A DNA stretch of 64,000 nt from Candidatus Delongbacteria bacterium (GCA_016937995.1 JAFGVM010000037.1:3437-67436), one strand, 5' to 3'. Positions 8,509 to 18,246 are shown, counted from the stretch's first letter. The notes: generated by a model not told the origin, from the letters alone. A program made the numbers and translations.

Positions 8509-9687
8509 ATGAAGTTAAAAGAGATACTGAACACCAGATATGAATTGATAATAAAATTCATCTTTATAGTTTTTTTCTTTGTTTTGTTCTCGTTTATTTT
8601 TGGTTATTACTGGCTTACAATGAAAGATCATAGTCAGAGAACATCATCGTTGGTAAAAAATTCTTTACAGGAATATTTTAAATTACTTGAGAATACCGAT
8701 CAGGTAACCGATGAAAATACTGCATATATTCTGAAATTACTCAGTCAGTCCGGAACAAGTATTATAATCCTGAACGAGAAAGAGATACCGATAGTCTGGT
8801 ATAACCTCCCTTATGAAGGTGATCCCGAAAGGTCACTTGAAGTAATAAAAAAATATAACGAAAAACCACTGATCTACGGTAATGCTTATCAAAAAAGGAT
8901 CATTTATTTTTTACCGGGTGATCTAATGTTCAAAATGAGGCATTATCCGATATTTCTGATCGGATCAATCCTGTTAGTAGCTATATTGACCGCTTTGTTT
9001 TACAGGTTTATGAAATTCAATGAAAAACAATCCATATGGATTGCAATGTCAAAGGAAACAGCACACCAGCTGGGAACTCCGATAACTTCATTGAACGGCT
9101 GGAAAGATTATCTTGTCGAGCTTTCAAAGGATAATGAAGACCTCATTCCTGTTCACGAAGGTATCTCTGATGATCTGACACGGATAAATATGGTTGTTAA
9201 CCGGTTCTCAAAAATATCATCGGACAAAGAACTCAAAATGTGTGATCTGAAACCGCTGATAGAAGAGACAGTAAATTATATTTCTGCAAGAATTCCAAGC
9301 GGGGGATCAAAATTTAATATAGAAATGGATCTTTCTGCTACTTCCAATATTTACATTAACAAACTGCTTTTTGTATGGACGATAGAAAATTTGATCAAAA
9401 ATTCTATTGAAGCTATCCCCCATAACATTGACGGAAAGATAAAAATAAAACTCTTTGAAGAGAAAAATGTTCTCGTAGTTGAGGTCTGTGACAACGGACA
9501 CGGAATATCTATCTCAGATAAAAGCAATATTTTCAAGACAGGTTTTACTACAAAGAACAGAGGATGGGGTCTTGGTCTGTCACTGGCAAAAAAAGTAATT
9601 GAGCAATATCACAACGGAAAACTATTTGTAAAATCAACTTCTGCAAAAGGATCAACAATAAGAATCGAATTGAATAAGTACGTATAA
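8509..9687 (+). CDS. membrane sensor histidine kinase, orphan
   Basis: The 392-residue protein has TM1 (about 14-36), a short periplasmic region, TM2 (about 146-166), then directly a kinase core: H-box 'ETAHQLGTPITSL' with His186, N-box 'ENLIKNSIEAI', G1 'DNGHGIS' and G2 'GWGLGLSLAKK'. There is no HAMP, PAS or receiver domain. The HQLGTPI variant is common in Bacteroidota-type kinases. It sits 11 bases after waaA and 20 bases before lon, with no response regulator next to it, so its partner is elsewhere. The link to waaA and lon suggests an envelope or protein-stress signal (inference). Confidence 0.88.
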   Translation: MKLKEILNTRYELIIKFIFIVFFFVLFSFIFGYYWLTMKDHSQRTSSLVKNSLQEYFKLLENTDQVTDENTAYILKLLSQSGTSIIILNEKEIPIVWYNLPYEGDPERSLEVIKKYNEKPLIYGNAYQKRIIYFLPGDLMFKMRHYPIFLIGSILLVAILTALFYRFMKFNEKQSIWIAMSKETAHQLGTPITSLNGWKDYLVELSKDNEDLIPVHEGISDDLTRINMVVNRFSKISSDKELKMCDLKPLIEETVNYISARIPSGGSKFNIEMDLSATSNIYINKLLFVWTIENLIKNSIEAIPHNIDGKIKIKLFEEKNVLVVEVCDNGHGISISDKSNIFKTGFTTKNRGWGLGLSLAKKVIEQYHNGKLFVKSTSAKGSTIRIELNKYV

Positions 9688-9707
9688 CAAAATTACAGGG
9701 TCTATAA

Positions 9708-12062
9708 ATGCTAAGGAACATAAACGTAAACCATGATATTTCAAATTTAAAAACAGGATTAATGCTAAAGGTAGTCCCTTGTAAAGATAAGATCCCGATC
9801 CCGGGAAATATCATTTCATTGAACATTGATTCACATCATCTTACAAATATTCTTGAAGATGCTGAACTGACTGACTCACTTATTATCCTGATAGGCAAGA
9901 AAAATAAACTTGCTTCTGATCATACAAGCGAATCATACTTTACAGTCGGTTCTGTTGGAAAAGTAATGCAGGTCGTAAAAATACCAGGTATGGGAACAAA
10001 GGCTGTTGTAAGACCTGTCAAAAGAGCAAAGATCATCGAATTTGTAATGTCCAACGAAACATTATACGGCAGGATCGATCCTATTGAAATTAAACCTGAG
10101 CTCAGTAGACTGACTTTAGCAACTCTAAGAATAATCAGGAATCTGTTCAAACAATATCTGGAGCTGAATCCGCAGATAGATGACAATGCTATTAATCTGG
10201 ATGGTGATAACGAACATTCTGTTTATATAGATACGATCCTTGACATTCTTAATATCAGCTATAACAGAAAACAGAAACTTCTTGAAATAACCGACTTTTC
10301 AGTGTTGATCGATGAGATACATATGCTTCTGATAAATGAAATAGAGTTCTCTAAGCTTGAAAAAAAGATCGAAGCAGAAGTGACAAAAAAAACTATAAAG
10401 GACCAGAAAGAATACTTTCTTAAAGAAAAATTGCGCGGATTAAGTTCTGAACTCGGTACAGATTCGGTTGAGATCGGAGAGGTCAGTAAAATTTATGAGC
10501 TTCAGAAGGAAAATAAATTATCAAAATTAGCTGAAGAAAAAGCTATTCATGAAATTGAAAAACTGAAGAAAATACACTCTATGTCACCTGAGTACGGACT
10601 GATCAGAGATTATCTGGAGCTAATTGCATCTTTACCATGGAAAAAGAAAAGCAGGATCAATATTGATATTGAAAAAGCAGAGGCTATACTTGAAGAAGAT
10701 CATTACGGACTAAAAAAACCTAAAGAAAGGATAATTGAATACCTTTCTATTCTGAAATTGGTCAAGAAGCTGAAAAGTCCCATTTTATGCCTTGTGGGAC
10801 CTCCGGGAACGGGTAAGACCTCTCTGGGTAAATCAATTGCAAGATCACTTGGAAGAAAATATATACGTATGGCTCTGGGTGGAGTGCATGATGAAGCAGA
10901 GATCAGAGGCCATAGAAAGACCTATATCGGAGCTATGCCGGGAAAGATCATTCAGTCTATCCGCCGTGCAGGTGTTAATAATCCTCTGTTCCTTTTAGAC
11001 GAGATCGATAAAGTATCTTCTGATTTCAGAGGAGACCCTTCTTCAGCTTTACTTGAGGTACTTGATCCTGAGCAGAACCATTCCTTCAGAGATAATTATC
11101 TTGATGTTGAGTTCGATCTTAGCAATGTACTTTTCATAGCCACAGCAAATGATCAGTCAAGGATACCTGCCCCGCTACTTGACAGAATGGAAATTATAAG
11201 ACTTGACGGATACCTTGATATTGAAAAATATAACATTGCAAAAAATTTCCTTATACCGGAGCAGATAAAAGTTAACGGGTTGAACGAAAAAAATATATGT
11301 TTCAGTGATAACTGTATTTACAGGATCATATCCGAATATACTATGGAGGCCGGAGTAAGAGAACTTGAAAGAAAAATTGCAAAGATCTGTCGTAAAGCAG
11401 CAAGAATGACCATTCAGGACAAGAGTACACAGATCCATGTCACTACAAAGAACCTTCATAATTTTTTAGGGACAGAAGAATATAAAGATTTTTCTCAGAC
11501 AAAAGGCAAAAAGGTAGGTGAAGTGAACGGTCTTGCCTGGACAATTTCAGGAGGTGCTGTTCTTAAGGTCGAAGCAAACTTAATGAGTGGAAAAGGTCAG
11601 CTGAATCTTACAGGTAAACTGGGTGATGTTATGAAAGAGTCCGCTCAGGCTGCTTTAAGTTATATTAAGACCTTTGCTTTAACATACAGTATCGAAAACA
11701 CGATTTTTACTGAAAATGATATACATTTACATTTCCCTGAAGGTGCTACTCCAAAGGACGGACCGTCCGCAGGAAGCACTATCGTAATATCATTGCTTAG
11801 TGCGATAAAGAATATTCCTGTTGATCAGAGTATCGGTATGACCGGAGAAATAACTATCCATGGAGAGATCCTTGCGATCGGAGGTTTGAAAACAAAATTA
11901 ATGGCTGCAAAAAGATCAAAGATATCAACTGTTTTCATTCCAAAACAGAACATTAAAGACCTTGATGACATTGATAAACAGATCAAATCAGCTTTAAAAA
12001 TAATACCTGTCTCTCATATTTCTGAGGTGATAAAATATATTCTTGGAGATCTCGGTAAATGA
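9708..12062 (+). CDS. lon: ATP-dependent protease Lon
   Basis: Lon degrades misfolded and regulatory proteins in the cytoplasm. The 784-residue protein has the full family layout: N-terminal substrate-binding (LON) domain (about 15-210), helical linker, AAA+ module with Walker A 'GPPGTGKTSLGK' (from about residue 363) and Walker B FLLDEIDK, and a C-terminal Ser-Lys protease domain with Ser687 in KDGPSAGS and Lys730, the same 43-residue spacing as E. coli Ser679/Lys722. Its stop overlaps the engB start (ATGA). No HrcA/CIRCE or HAIR-like element is seen upstream; it is transcribed with waaA and the histidine kinase. Confidence 0.97.
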   Translation: MLRNINVNHDISNLKTGLMLKVVPCKDKIPIPGNIISLNIDSHHLTNILEDAELTDSLIILIGKKNKLASDHTSESYFTVGSVGKVMQVVKIPGMGTKAVVRPVKRAKIIEFVMSNETLYGRIDPIEIKPELSRLTLATLRIIRNLFKQYLELNPQIDDNAINLDGDNEHSVYIDTILDILNISYNRKQKLLEITDFSVLIDEIHMLLINEIEFSKLEKKIEAEVTKKTIKDQKEYFLKEKLRGLSSELGTDSVEIGEVSKIYELQKENKLSKLAEEKAIHEIEKLKKIHSMSPEYGLIRDYLELIASLPWKKKSRINIDIEKAEAILEEDHYGLKKPKERIIEYLSILKLVKKLKSPILCLVGPPGTGKTSLGKSIARSLGRKYIRMALGGVHDEAEIRGHRKTYIGAMPGKIIQSIRRAGVNNPLFLLDEIDKVSSDFRGDPSSALLEVLDPEQNHSFRDNYLDVEFDLSNVLFIATANDQSRIPAPLLDRMEIIRLDGYLDIEKYNIAKNFLIPEQIKVNGLNEKNICFSDNCIYRIISEYTMEAGVRELERKIAKICRKAARMTIQDKSTQIHVTTKNLHNFLGTEEYKDFSQTKGKKVGEVNGLAWTISGGAVLKVEANLMSGKGQLNLTGKLGDVMKESAQAALSYIKTFALTYSIENTIFTENDIHLHFPEGATPKDGPSAGSTIVISLLSAIKNIPVDQSIGMTGEITIHGEILAIGGLKTKLMAAKRSKISTVFIPKQNIKDLDDIDKQIKSALKIIPVSHISEVIKYILGDLGK

Positions 12063-12736
12063 GCGAAAACTATAAAGTAATAAATGAAAATGATTCATAC
12101 AACCGGAATGAATTTAAAATCAGATCATCTGATTTCATAACAAGCGCTTCTGACAGGTCAGGTTTTATCATTGATGAAAAAGAACAGCTTGTATTTGCAG
12201 GCCGTTCCAATGCAGGTAAATCTTCACTGATAAACTCCCTGCTGAACAGAAAAAAACTTGCTAAGACAAGTAATACTCCCGGAAAGACCAGATTAGTCAA
12301 TTACTTTCTTATCAATGAAAATTTTTATTTCGTAGACCTTCCCGGTTACGGTTATGCATCAGTACCCAAGACTGAAAGAGAAAAATGGAGAAAATTAACT
12401 GAGTCGTTCTTTGAAGGTAATAATAAACTTAGACTGGCTTTTTCAATAGTTGATATCAGGCATATACCAACAGAAAATGATATGATGCTTATTGAAACCT
12501 TTGATTTTTTCAGAATACCTCAGATAGTGATCCTTAGTAAAAAAGACAAGCTTTCGAATAATAAAGTATTCGTTCAGTTGAGGATGTTCAAGAAGTTATT
12601 AGCGGATAAAAATTCGATCATAGATATTATTCCTTACAGCTCAGTGAACCACTTCAACAGGGAAAAAGTTATAAAGATCATGGGTGATCACCTTACCAAC
12701 CTAGAACTTGAGGAATATGATGATAGAGATAAATAG
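12059..12736 (+). CDS. engB: ribosome biogenesis GTPase EngB/YsxC (YihA)
   Basis: A small TRAFAC GTPase needed for 50S subunit maturation. The 225-residue protein shows G1 GRSNAGKS (48-55), the family 'SNTPGKTRLVNYF' switch region (71-83), G3 DLPG (93-96) and a G4 with Lys-Lys-Asp at about 161-163 in place of the usual TKxD. The lon-engB 4-base overlap is a frequent arrangement in many bacteria. The N-terminal about 30 residues are longer than in E. coli. The C-terminal end overlaps the start of the ferredoxin gene by 17 bases. Confidence 0.93.
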   Translation: MSENYKVINENDSYNRNEFKIRSSDFITSASDRSGFIIDEKEQLVFAGRSNAGKSSLINSLLNRKKLAKTSNTPGKTRLVNYFLINENFYFVDLPGYGYASVPKTEREKWRKLTESFFEGNNKLRLAFSIVDIRHIPTENDMMLIETFDFFRIPQIVILSKKDKLSNNKVFVQLRMFKKLLADKNSIIDIIPYSSVNHFNREKVIKIMGDHLTNLELEEYDDRDK

Positions 12737-12902
12737 AAACCTTTGCGATAGATGCGGGACATGTGTAGCAGTTTGCGAGACTGATTGTATAACTGTTTAT
12801 GAAGCCTACATTGAAATTGATGATGACAAGTGTATCAGTTGTAAAAAATGTGTCTGGATATGCCCTATGGATGCCTTAAATCTAGTCATGAAGGAGAAAT
12901 AG
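12720..12902 (+). CDS. 2x[4Fe-4S] ferredoxin-type protein
   Basis: A 60-residue protein with two cluster motifs: CX2CX2CX3C from Cys9 and a second CISCKKCVWICP. It is a low-potential electron carrier. I placed the start at the second of two adjacent ATGs, with AGG 6 bases upstream inside the end of engB; the ATG at 12717 is possible. It overlaps engB by 17 bases and is followed without a gap by a methyltransferase, so it is translationally coupled. Redox partner unknown. Confidence 0.85.
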   Translation: MIEINRNLCDRCGTCVAVCETDCITVYEAYIEIDDDKCISCKKCVWICPMDALNLVMKEK

Positions 12903-13700
12903 TTGAAACAGTTTATACTTCGGATCTTAAGAAAGCTTGGACTTTTAGAACAGGCTGATCATGTTAATTTTATCCTCAGTTATTTTTCATACTTTTCAAA
13001 GAACAGCAGATTTAAAAAACTCAATCCTGATATTTTACTTCCACCCCATTATATGCTTTTTGAATCATTTGGAAAAATGGATTACACTTCTTACTACAAA
13101 AAAGGCAAAGAAAGTGCTGTTGATATTCTTGACCTTCTGAAAAAACATCATTCACTTGAAAATATCGATCTGCTTGAATGGGGTTGCGGTCCGGTAAGAA
13201 TATTAAGGCATATCCCTGAAATTCTATCCGGAAAAAATGCAAATATATTCGGATCAGATTATAATCCTGAGACGATCAAATGGGATAAGAACTCATTTGT
13301 TAATATCAGCTTCTCTCAGAATGAACTACTCCCCCCTCTTGAATATGATGATAATTTTTTCGATATTGTTTATTGTATCTCTGTTTTTACGCATTTGGAT
13401 GAAGTGACAGAATTGAAATGGTTCAATGAAATTATCAGAGTTTTAAAACCTGGTGGTGTTTTTCTTTTGTCTATTCACGGTGAATCAAGCAAAGACAGGC
13501 TCAGTGATGATGAGAAAAAGATCTTTGATGAAAAAGGATGTGTGATCAGAAGTAATGTTACCGAAGGTAAAAGAAGTTTTACTTCCTATAATTCAGAGAA
13601 ATTCATGCGAGAAAAAATACTCAAAGATGTTGAGATCCTTGAGTTCATTCCAGGCAAGAAAAATGAGCAGGATATCTGGATCGTTAGGAAGTCAGTCTAA
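12903..13700 (+). CDS. class I SAM-dependent methyltransferase
   Basis: The 265-residue protein has a Rossmann methyltransferase core: motif I 'LLEWGCGPVRIL' (about 94-105), the acidic SAM-ribose residue in 'IFGSDYNPETI', 'FDIVYCISVFTHL' and 'IIRVLKPGGVFLLS'. The start is TTG at 12903, supported by AGGAG 7 bases upstream. The substrate cannot be told; the N-terminal about 60 residues are helical and basic. Last gene of the waaA operon, followed by a terminator-like hairpin. Confidence 0.8.
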   Translation: MKQFILRILRKLGLLEQADHVNFILSYFSYFSKNSRFKKLNPDILLPPHYMLFESFGKMDYTSYYKKGKESAVDILDLLKKHHSLENIDLLEWGCGPVRILRHIPEILSGKNANIFGSDYNPETIKWDKNSFVNISFSQNELLPPLEYDDNFFDIVYCISVFTHLDEVTELKWFNEIIRVLKPGGVFLLSIHGESSKDRLSDDEKKIFDEKGCVIRSNVTEGKRSFTSYNSEKFMREKILKDVEILEFIPGKKNEQDIWIVRKSV

Positions 13701-13724
13701 GTTATTCGAAATCTAAGATCTAAT

Positions 13725-13767
13725 AAAAAAAGTCTTACATTTCAATCAACTCAATGTGACTTTTTTT
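13725..13767 (+). terminator. bulged hairpin terminator / dispersed repeat copy
   Basis: AAAAAAAGTC, a TT bulge and ACATT pair with AATGT then GACTTTTTTT across a loop of about 10 bases. It fits a terminator for the waaA operon. The same bulged architecture recurs at 17836, 19704, 19751 and 53169, so it is also a repeat family member. Confidence 0.6.
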
Positions 13768-13790
13768 CTCATAACCCATAACCCACAACT

Positions 13791-14438
13791 ATGAAAACAA
13801 TGTTTTCAAAATACAAAGCAATCATCTTCGATATGGACGGTCTTCTTCTCGATACAGAAAAGATCTGCTGGGAATGTTTTAGATCAGCCTGTAAGCAGTT
13901 CAACTATGATCCTGATTTCAATATCTATAAACGAATTATCGGAAGAAGTGCTACCGAAGGTAATAAGATACTCTCTGAAGCTCTCAAAGATTTTATACCT
14001 TACGAAACAGTAAATCCTATCTGGAATAAGCTTTATCACGATGCAATAGAGAATAATCCTATACCTTTGAAAAAAGGAGTCAGAGAATTCCTTGAGCATG
14101 TTTCTAAACTTGAACTTAAGTTGGCTGTAGCAACATCGACTGGCTATGATCTTGCTGTAAAGAAACTCAAAAACACTGACCTGTATAAATATTTTGAAGT
14201 AGTTGTAGCAGGTGACCAGGTAACGAATTCTAAACCTGATCCTGAGATATATCTAACTGTAGCTGATAAACTTGGTGTTGATCCTAAAGATTGCCTTGCT
14301 TTTGAAGATTCTGACAATGGAACTTTAGCTGCTCATGCTGCCGGAATGACAGTCATTCAAATTCCTGATATGATAGAAGTAAGTGATGAAGTGAAAGCAC
14401 TTGGGCATCGGATCGTGGGGAGCTTTGAGGAAGTGTAG
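13791..14438 (+). CDS. HAD-family hydrolase (beta-phosphoglucomutase-like)
   Basis: The 215-residue protein has the haloacid dehalogenase motifs: nucleophile DMDG (Asp14, Asp16), motif II Thr in VATSTG, motif III Lys in 'VTNSKPDPEIY' and motif IV 'AFEDSDNGTLAA'. The cap is the small helical C1 type, as in phosphoglycolate phosphatases, sugar-phosphate phosphatases and beta-phosphoglucomutase. Substrate unknown. A second ATG (13800) lies three codons in; neither has an obvious Shine-Dalgarno. It stands alone between two terminator-like or repeat regions and abuts a convergent DUF2971 gene by one base. Confidence 0.85.
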   Translation: MKTMFSKYKAIIFDMDGLLLDTEKICWECFRSACKQFNYDPDFNIYKRIIGRSATEGNKILSEALKDFIPYETVNPIWNKLYHDAIENNPIPLKKGVREFLEHVSKLELKLAVATSTGYDLAVKKLKNTDLYKYFEVVVAGDQVTNSKPDPEIYLTVADKLGVDPKDCLAFEDSDNGTLAAHAAGMTVIQIPDMIEVSDEVKALGHRIVGSFEEV

Positions 14439-14439
14439 G

Positions 14440-15207
14440 TTATTTATTCAGCCCGTATTCTGGTTGTTTCGTTAGCGTTGATTTTTCACATTTGAAATTA
14501 AAGTTAAATTTCTTTAAAATATCATTGATAGCATCCTCTAAATATGATGGAGAATGTGGTGAAATATAAATCAAATCTACAAGTTCATTTATATTTGCAG
14601 GTAAATATAAGCCTGTTTCATCTATAGGTCTATCATTATTTAAATGACGAACCCAATGAATTATTCTGACTTCATTTTCAAGATTGTATTCTCTTTTTTT
14701 GAAACATGCAGGTGATATAAATTCAGTAATATCCGGATGTTCTGTTTTATAATCAATATATTTAACTTTACAAATTCTTTGAAACTTTAGTAAATTATTT
14801 ACAGTATCTTCGCCTTTCGCACAAAAATTCTCGGGGTATTGAGATTTAATTAATTTGATATTAGATTTAATAGCTAAAGAACCATTTTTTGAACCATATC
14901 TATTCCAAAGCGTTTCAGATTCAACATCTGAAGCAAACCAACAATTTACATATAAATATTGTGAATTATTCTCAAAATGGTTTATATCTTCTTCATTTAT
15001 TTTGATTCTAGATTCTTTCATATAATGTTCAATGCTGCCTTTAGTAAAAGTTCCTTCATGATTATCATTGAATCTATCTATTCTTGAAAAAAATAAAGCA
15101 TTTCTTGTTATAATTGATAAAAATTTTGACACATCCATGTATTTCCATAATACTAGATTATCATCTAATACTTCATTATAATGATATGTCGATTGATTAT
15201 TTTGCAT
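14440..15207 (-). CDS. DUF2971-like protein
   Basis: The 255-residue protein has the DUF2971 pattern: 'LWKYMDVSKFLSIITRNALFFS' shortened to its core W-K-Y, then 'RIDRFNDNHEGTF', a Cys-Trp-Phe strand and 'LWNRYGSKNGSLAIK' (family 'W..Ya....G..i.f'), and a late 'ENEVRIIHW'. I chose the ATG at 15207 with GGAG 6 bases upstream; a TTG 4 codons earlier overlaps that site. Function is unknown; the family is found mostly in accessory regions. It looks more AT-rich than its neighbours, so recent gain is possible. It is 66 bases downstream of ptrB on the same strand. Confidence 0.65.
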   Translation of the reverse strand: MQNNQSTYHYNEVLDDNLVLWKYMDVSKFLSIITRNALFFSRIDRFNDNHEGTFTKGSIEHYMKESRIKINEEDINHFENNSQYLYVNCWFASDVESETLWNRYGSKNGSLAIKSNIKLIKSQYPENFCAKGEDTVNNLLKFQRICKVKYIDYKTEHPDITEFISPACFKKREYNLENEVRIIHWVRHLNNDRPIDETGLYLPANINELVDLIYISPHSPSYLEDAINDILKKFNFNFKCEKSTLTKQPEYGLNK

Positions 15208-15273
15208 AACAATCTCCAATTTATAACATTTTCTACTTATCTAAAAAACAATTCCGTGTGATCCTTCCAAACC

Positions 15274-17442
15274 CTACCGATCAATCCCCATATGATGAAG
15301 AATGAATGAGTAAGTATTAGCTATCTCACGATACAGATCATATTTCCCTGAATACCCGCTGTGACCAGTCATTCCAATATTCAAAAGCACTTTCGTTGCT
15401 GCTGTATTGTTTTCCCTAATCTTTGAGACCCATTTAAGCTGTTCCCAATAGTTAACTCTAGGGTCGTAAAAACCTGCCCTGACGAAGATCTCAGGATATG
15501 GCTGCTTAACTATGTTATAATACGGATCATATGAAAGCATATATTCAAAATCTTCTTTCACCCCTGGATTACCCCATTCATCATATTCAGCCACAACCGC
15601 TGTCAAAGTCGGGTCAGACATAGTATTTATCAGATCAACAAATGGAACATCAAGAACAGCAGCTTTACAGATATCCGGTCTTTCGTTAAGTACTGCTCCA
15701 ACAAGAAGACCTCCTGCACTCGCTCCGGTGATAACAAGCTTCTCAGAAGATGTATAACCTTTTTCAATAAGGTATTCAGCACAGGAGATAAAGTCTTTAA
15801 ATGTGTTTTTCTTATTTTTCAGCATTCCTTCTTTATGCCACTTCTTACCTTTTTCAAGCCCTCCCCTAACATGAGCTATCGCGTAGATAACACCTCTGTC
15901 TAGAAGACTGATCCTTGGTATCGAAAAATCCTGATCAAAGAACGATCCGTAAGCTCCATAACCATCGAGAAGCATGGGGTTACTAACGTCATTTTTTAAC
16001 AAGGATTTTTTATAAACAAGTGATATCGGGATCTTTTTATTATCATGAGATAGTGCATAGATCATTTCAGTATTATATTCTGCCTTGTCGTAACCACCGA
16101 CGACTTTCTCCTGCTTGACCAACTCCTTTTCTCCCGCATTCATATCATAATCCACAACCGAAATAGGTGTTATCGGTGACTCATACATAAATCGAAGCTT
16201 TTCTGTATTGTATTCCGGATTTTCACCGAGATATACATTATAGCAGTTGTCATCAAACTTTATTTCTTTACTGCTCAAAGAAAGATAGTCGATTATATTG
16301 ATCACCTTCTTCCCATCCTTTATCTCACTCAAAACCATGTATTTATCAAATATCTCGAAATCTTCAATATAAGTATCTTCACTGTGCTCTACATACTCCT
16401 TCCATTCACTTCTATGCGGAGATGTGTCCTTTGTTTTCATTATCTTGAAATTATATGCCTGATCGGCATTAGTATGGATTAGGAAATCAGTCCCCTGGTG
16501 TTCAACATAATACTCCACTCCTTCTTCCCTCTCAGATATCAGTTCGAAGGTTCCGATAGGATCTGTGCTATCAAGATAATACATCTCTGACGTAACGTTG
16601 TTAGCCGTTCCAATAAGAATAAATTTTTTATCTTTAGTTTTTTGGATCCATACAAAATAAGATTCGTCAGTTTCGAGGTAAATGTTTATATCATTGTCCT
16701 TATTGGTTCCGACAATATGCATGAATACACTATTGGTCCTGTTGGATTTGTCAACAAGCGTGTAAAAAAATGTGTCGTCTGATTCTGCCCAGACAACTTC
16801 ACCGACATTTTCGATCACTTCACCAAAGTGCTTCCCTGTCTGAAGATTTTTCACATACAATGTATAGTTTTCATCACCGGTATTATCAACAGAATATGCC
16901 AGATATCGATGGTCGGGACTGATACAGTACTCACCAAGCTCAAAATAATCGTTACTTTTAGCGATCTCATTAAGATCGAGGATCACCTCTTCTTCAGCAT
17001 TCAGATCTTTGTATTTTCTGCATTGAATTGGATACTGCCCTTCTTTTATATTTCTTGAGTAATAATAATAATCACCGTCTTTTACAGGAACTGACATATC
17101 TGTAAAATCTACCCTTGAGATAATTTCTTTAAGAATTTCATTCTCTAATTCAATCATAGACGACATGCTGGCCATAGAATATTCATTCTCAGCTCTTATT
17201 TGGTCCATGACTGTTTTGTCTTTTCTTGAATCATCCCTCATCCAGCTATAATCATCATAGAGTTCAGTACCGTGAAATTTACTCATTTTTCTAATTTTTA
17301 CAGGTACAGGAACTATGACCTCCCCGGAATACTTATCGTTCTCGCGATTTTCACGTAGCTGACGTTCCCGTTTAGGTTCCTGCCCCATAGTACTGGATAT
17401 AAACACCAACAGACCTATAATAAATATGGATTTTATTTTCAT
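15274..17442 (-). CDS. ptrB: exported oligopeptidase B (prolyl oligopeptidase family S9A)
   Basis: A serine peptidase that cuts short peptides, in PtrB after basic residues. The 722-residue protein has a signal peptide (about 1-20), an N-terminal seven-bladed propeller and a C-terminal alpha/beta-hydrolase with Ser575 (GASAGG), Asp660 (FYDPRVNYW) and His694 (GHSGYSGKY). The spacing Ser-Asp 85 and Asp-His 34 is almost the same as in E. coli PtrB. Also present is 'LLDRGVIYAIAHVRGG'. The signal peptide means it works outside the cytoplasm, unlike E. coli PtrB. Upstream lies a divergent promoter region. Confidence 0.92.
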   Translation of the reverse strand: MKIKSIFIIGLLVFISSTMGQEPKRERQLRENRENDKYSGEVIVPVPVKIRKMSKFHGTELYDDYSWMRDDSRKDKTVMDQIRAENEYSMASMSSMIELENEILKEIISRVDFTDMSVPVKDGDYYYYSRNIKEGQYPIQCRKYKDLNAEEEVILDLNEIAKSNDYFELGEYCISPDHRYLAYSVDNTGDENYTLYVKNLQTGKHFGEVIENVGEVVWAESDDTFFYTLVDKSNRTNSVFMHIVGTNKDNDINIYLETDESYFVWIQKTKDKKFILIGTANNVTSEMYYLDSTDPIGTFELISEREEGVEYYVEHQGTDFLIHTNADQAYNFKIMKTKDTSPHRSEWKEYVEHSEDTYIEDFEIFDKYMVLSEIKDGKKVINIIDYLSLSSKEIKFDDNCYNVYLGENPEYNTEKLRFMYESPITPISVVDYDMNAGEKELVKQEKVVGGYDKAEYNTEMIYALSHDNKKIPISLVYKKSLLKNDVSNPMLLDGYGAYGSFFDQDFSIPRISLLDRGVIYAIAHVRGGLEKGKKWHKEGMLKNKKNTFKDFISCAEYLIEKGYTSSEKLVITGASAGGLLVGAVLNERPDICKAAVLDVPFVDLINTMSDPTLTAVVAEYDEWGNPGVKEDFEYMLSYDPYYNIVKQPYPEIFVRAGFYDPRVNYWEQLKWVSKIRENNTAATKVLLNIGMTGHSGYSGKYDLYREIANTYSFILHHMGIDR

Positions 17443-17527
17443 AGTATATTACTCCCGAATGTATTTTCATACAAAATAAAGAATACATTGATCTTTTTCA
17501 ACATTAATTATGATATAGTATTCACAC

Positions 17528-17556
17528 TTGCCTAAACCAAAATTATTTTGTATAAT
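17528..17556 (+). promoter_or_regulatory. strong sigma-70-like promoter
   Basis: TTGCCT (17528-17533), a 17-base spacer and a perfect TATAAT (17551-17556). Transcription would start near 17563, 38 bases before the first mini-ORF, reading towards rsgA about 0.9 kb away. Confidence 0.6.
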
Positions 17557-17600
17557 ACTAACTGACAACAAAACAACTAAAACCAAAAATTGGAGGAATT

Positions 17601-17642
17601 ATGACTGAGATATATTTAAAAACTACGGATTTGAGATTGTAG
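17601..17642 (+). CDS. 13-residue mini-ORF 1 with strong SD (possible leader peptide)
   Basis: ATG to TAG, 13 residues (MTEIYLKTTDLRL). GGAGG lies 4 bases upstream and a perfect promoter precedes it, so translation is plausible. It may be a leader peptide or the stump of a deleted gene. No conserved product is claimed. Confidence 0.3.
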   Translation: MTEIYLKTTDLRL

Positions 17643-17982
17643 CGTAAGTTAGAATAACCGTTTACATATAAGAATAATCTCTCATACGATATGATCCGTT
17701 CGGATCGGTCTACAAATTCAATTCCGCAGTATTTCCCCTAAATATTTATGTCAGAAGTAAGATATCAGAAGTTAGAAGTCTGATTTAGTTTGTCTTTCTA
17801 AACTTGATTCTCCCGATAAATCGGATTCAAATAAATAAGTCTTAGACTTCAATTAACTCAGTCTGACTTACACCTCTGACTTCTAATTTTTAACTTCTGA
17901 CTTTAAAATCTCACAGAGATCCCATCGCTCATCTCTTTAAACATGGCAGCGATACGTACTAACTAAACAATAGGAGGTGCAT

Positions 17983-18018
17983 ATGAATAACTTAATCGAA
18001 GGAAGTTGCATTAGTTAG
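17983..18018 (+). CDS. 11-residue mini-ORF 2 with strong SD
   Basis: ATG to TAG, 11 residues (MNNLIEGSCIS), with AGGAGG 5 bases upstream, which is one of the best Shine-Dalgarno sites in the window. A 10-bp perfect hairpin (18032-18058) begins 13 bases after the stop, a leader-peptide-like layout. Function unknown. Confidence 0.3.
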   Translation: MNNLIEGSCIS

Positions 18019-18246
18019 CAGCTTCTACGTTGAGAGGGAAGCTGGTAACTTCCCTCTCAATAATTGTGCGAGAAAATAGAAAGTGATGTATTCCGTAGGG
18101 GAAGGTCTCCGCACCTTCCCGTAAACGGAAAACAAGATTGCCACTCCCGATAAATCGGGATCGCAATGACAGAATGTAAGCGCTAAACATCTTGAGCCCA
18201 CTACGATAGAAGAGAGACGCTCGTGTAGAGCGTCTATACGGGAATC

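Noticed and set aside
17983-18018. Mini-ORFs as attachment or integron attC-like sites
   Set aside because: The nearby hairpins lack the conserved R boxes of attC sites and no integrase gene is in the window.
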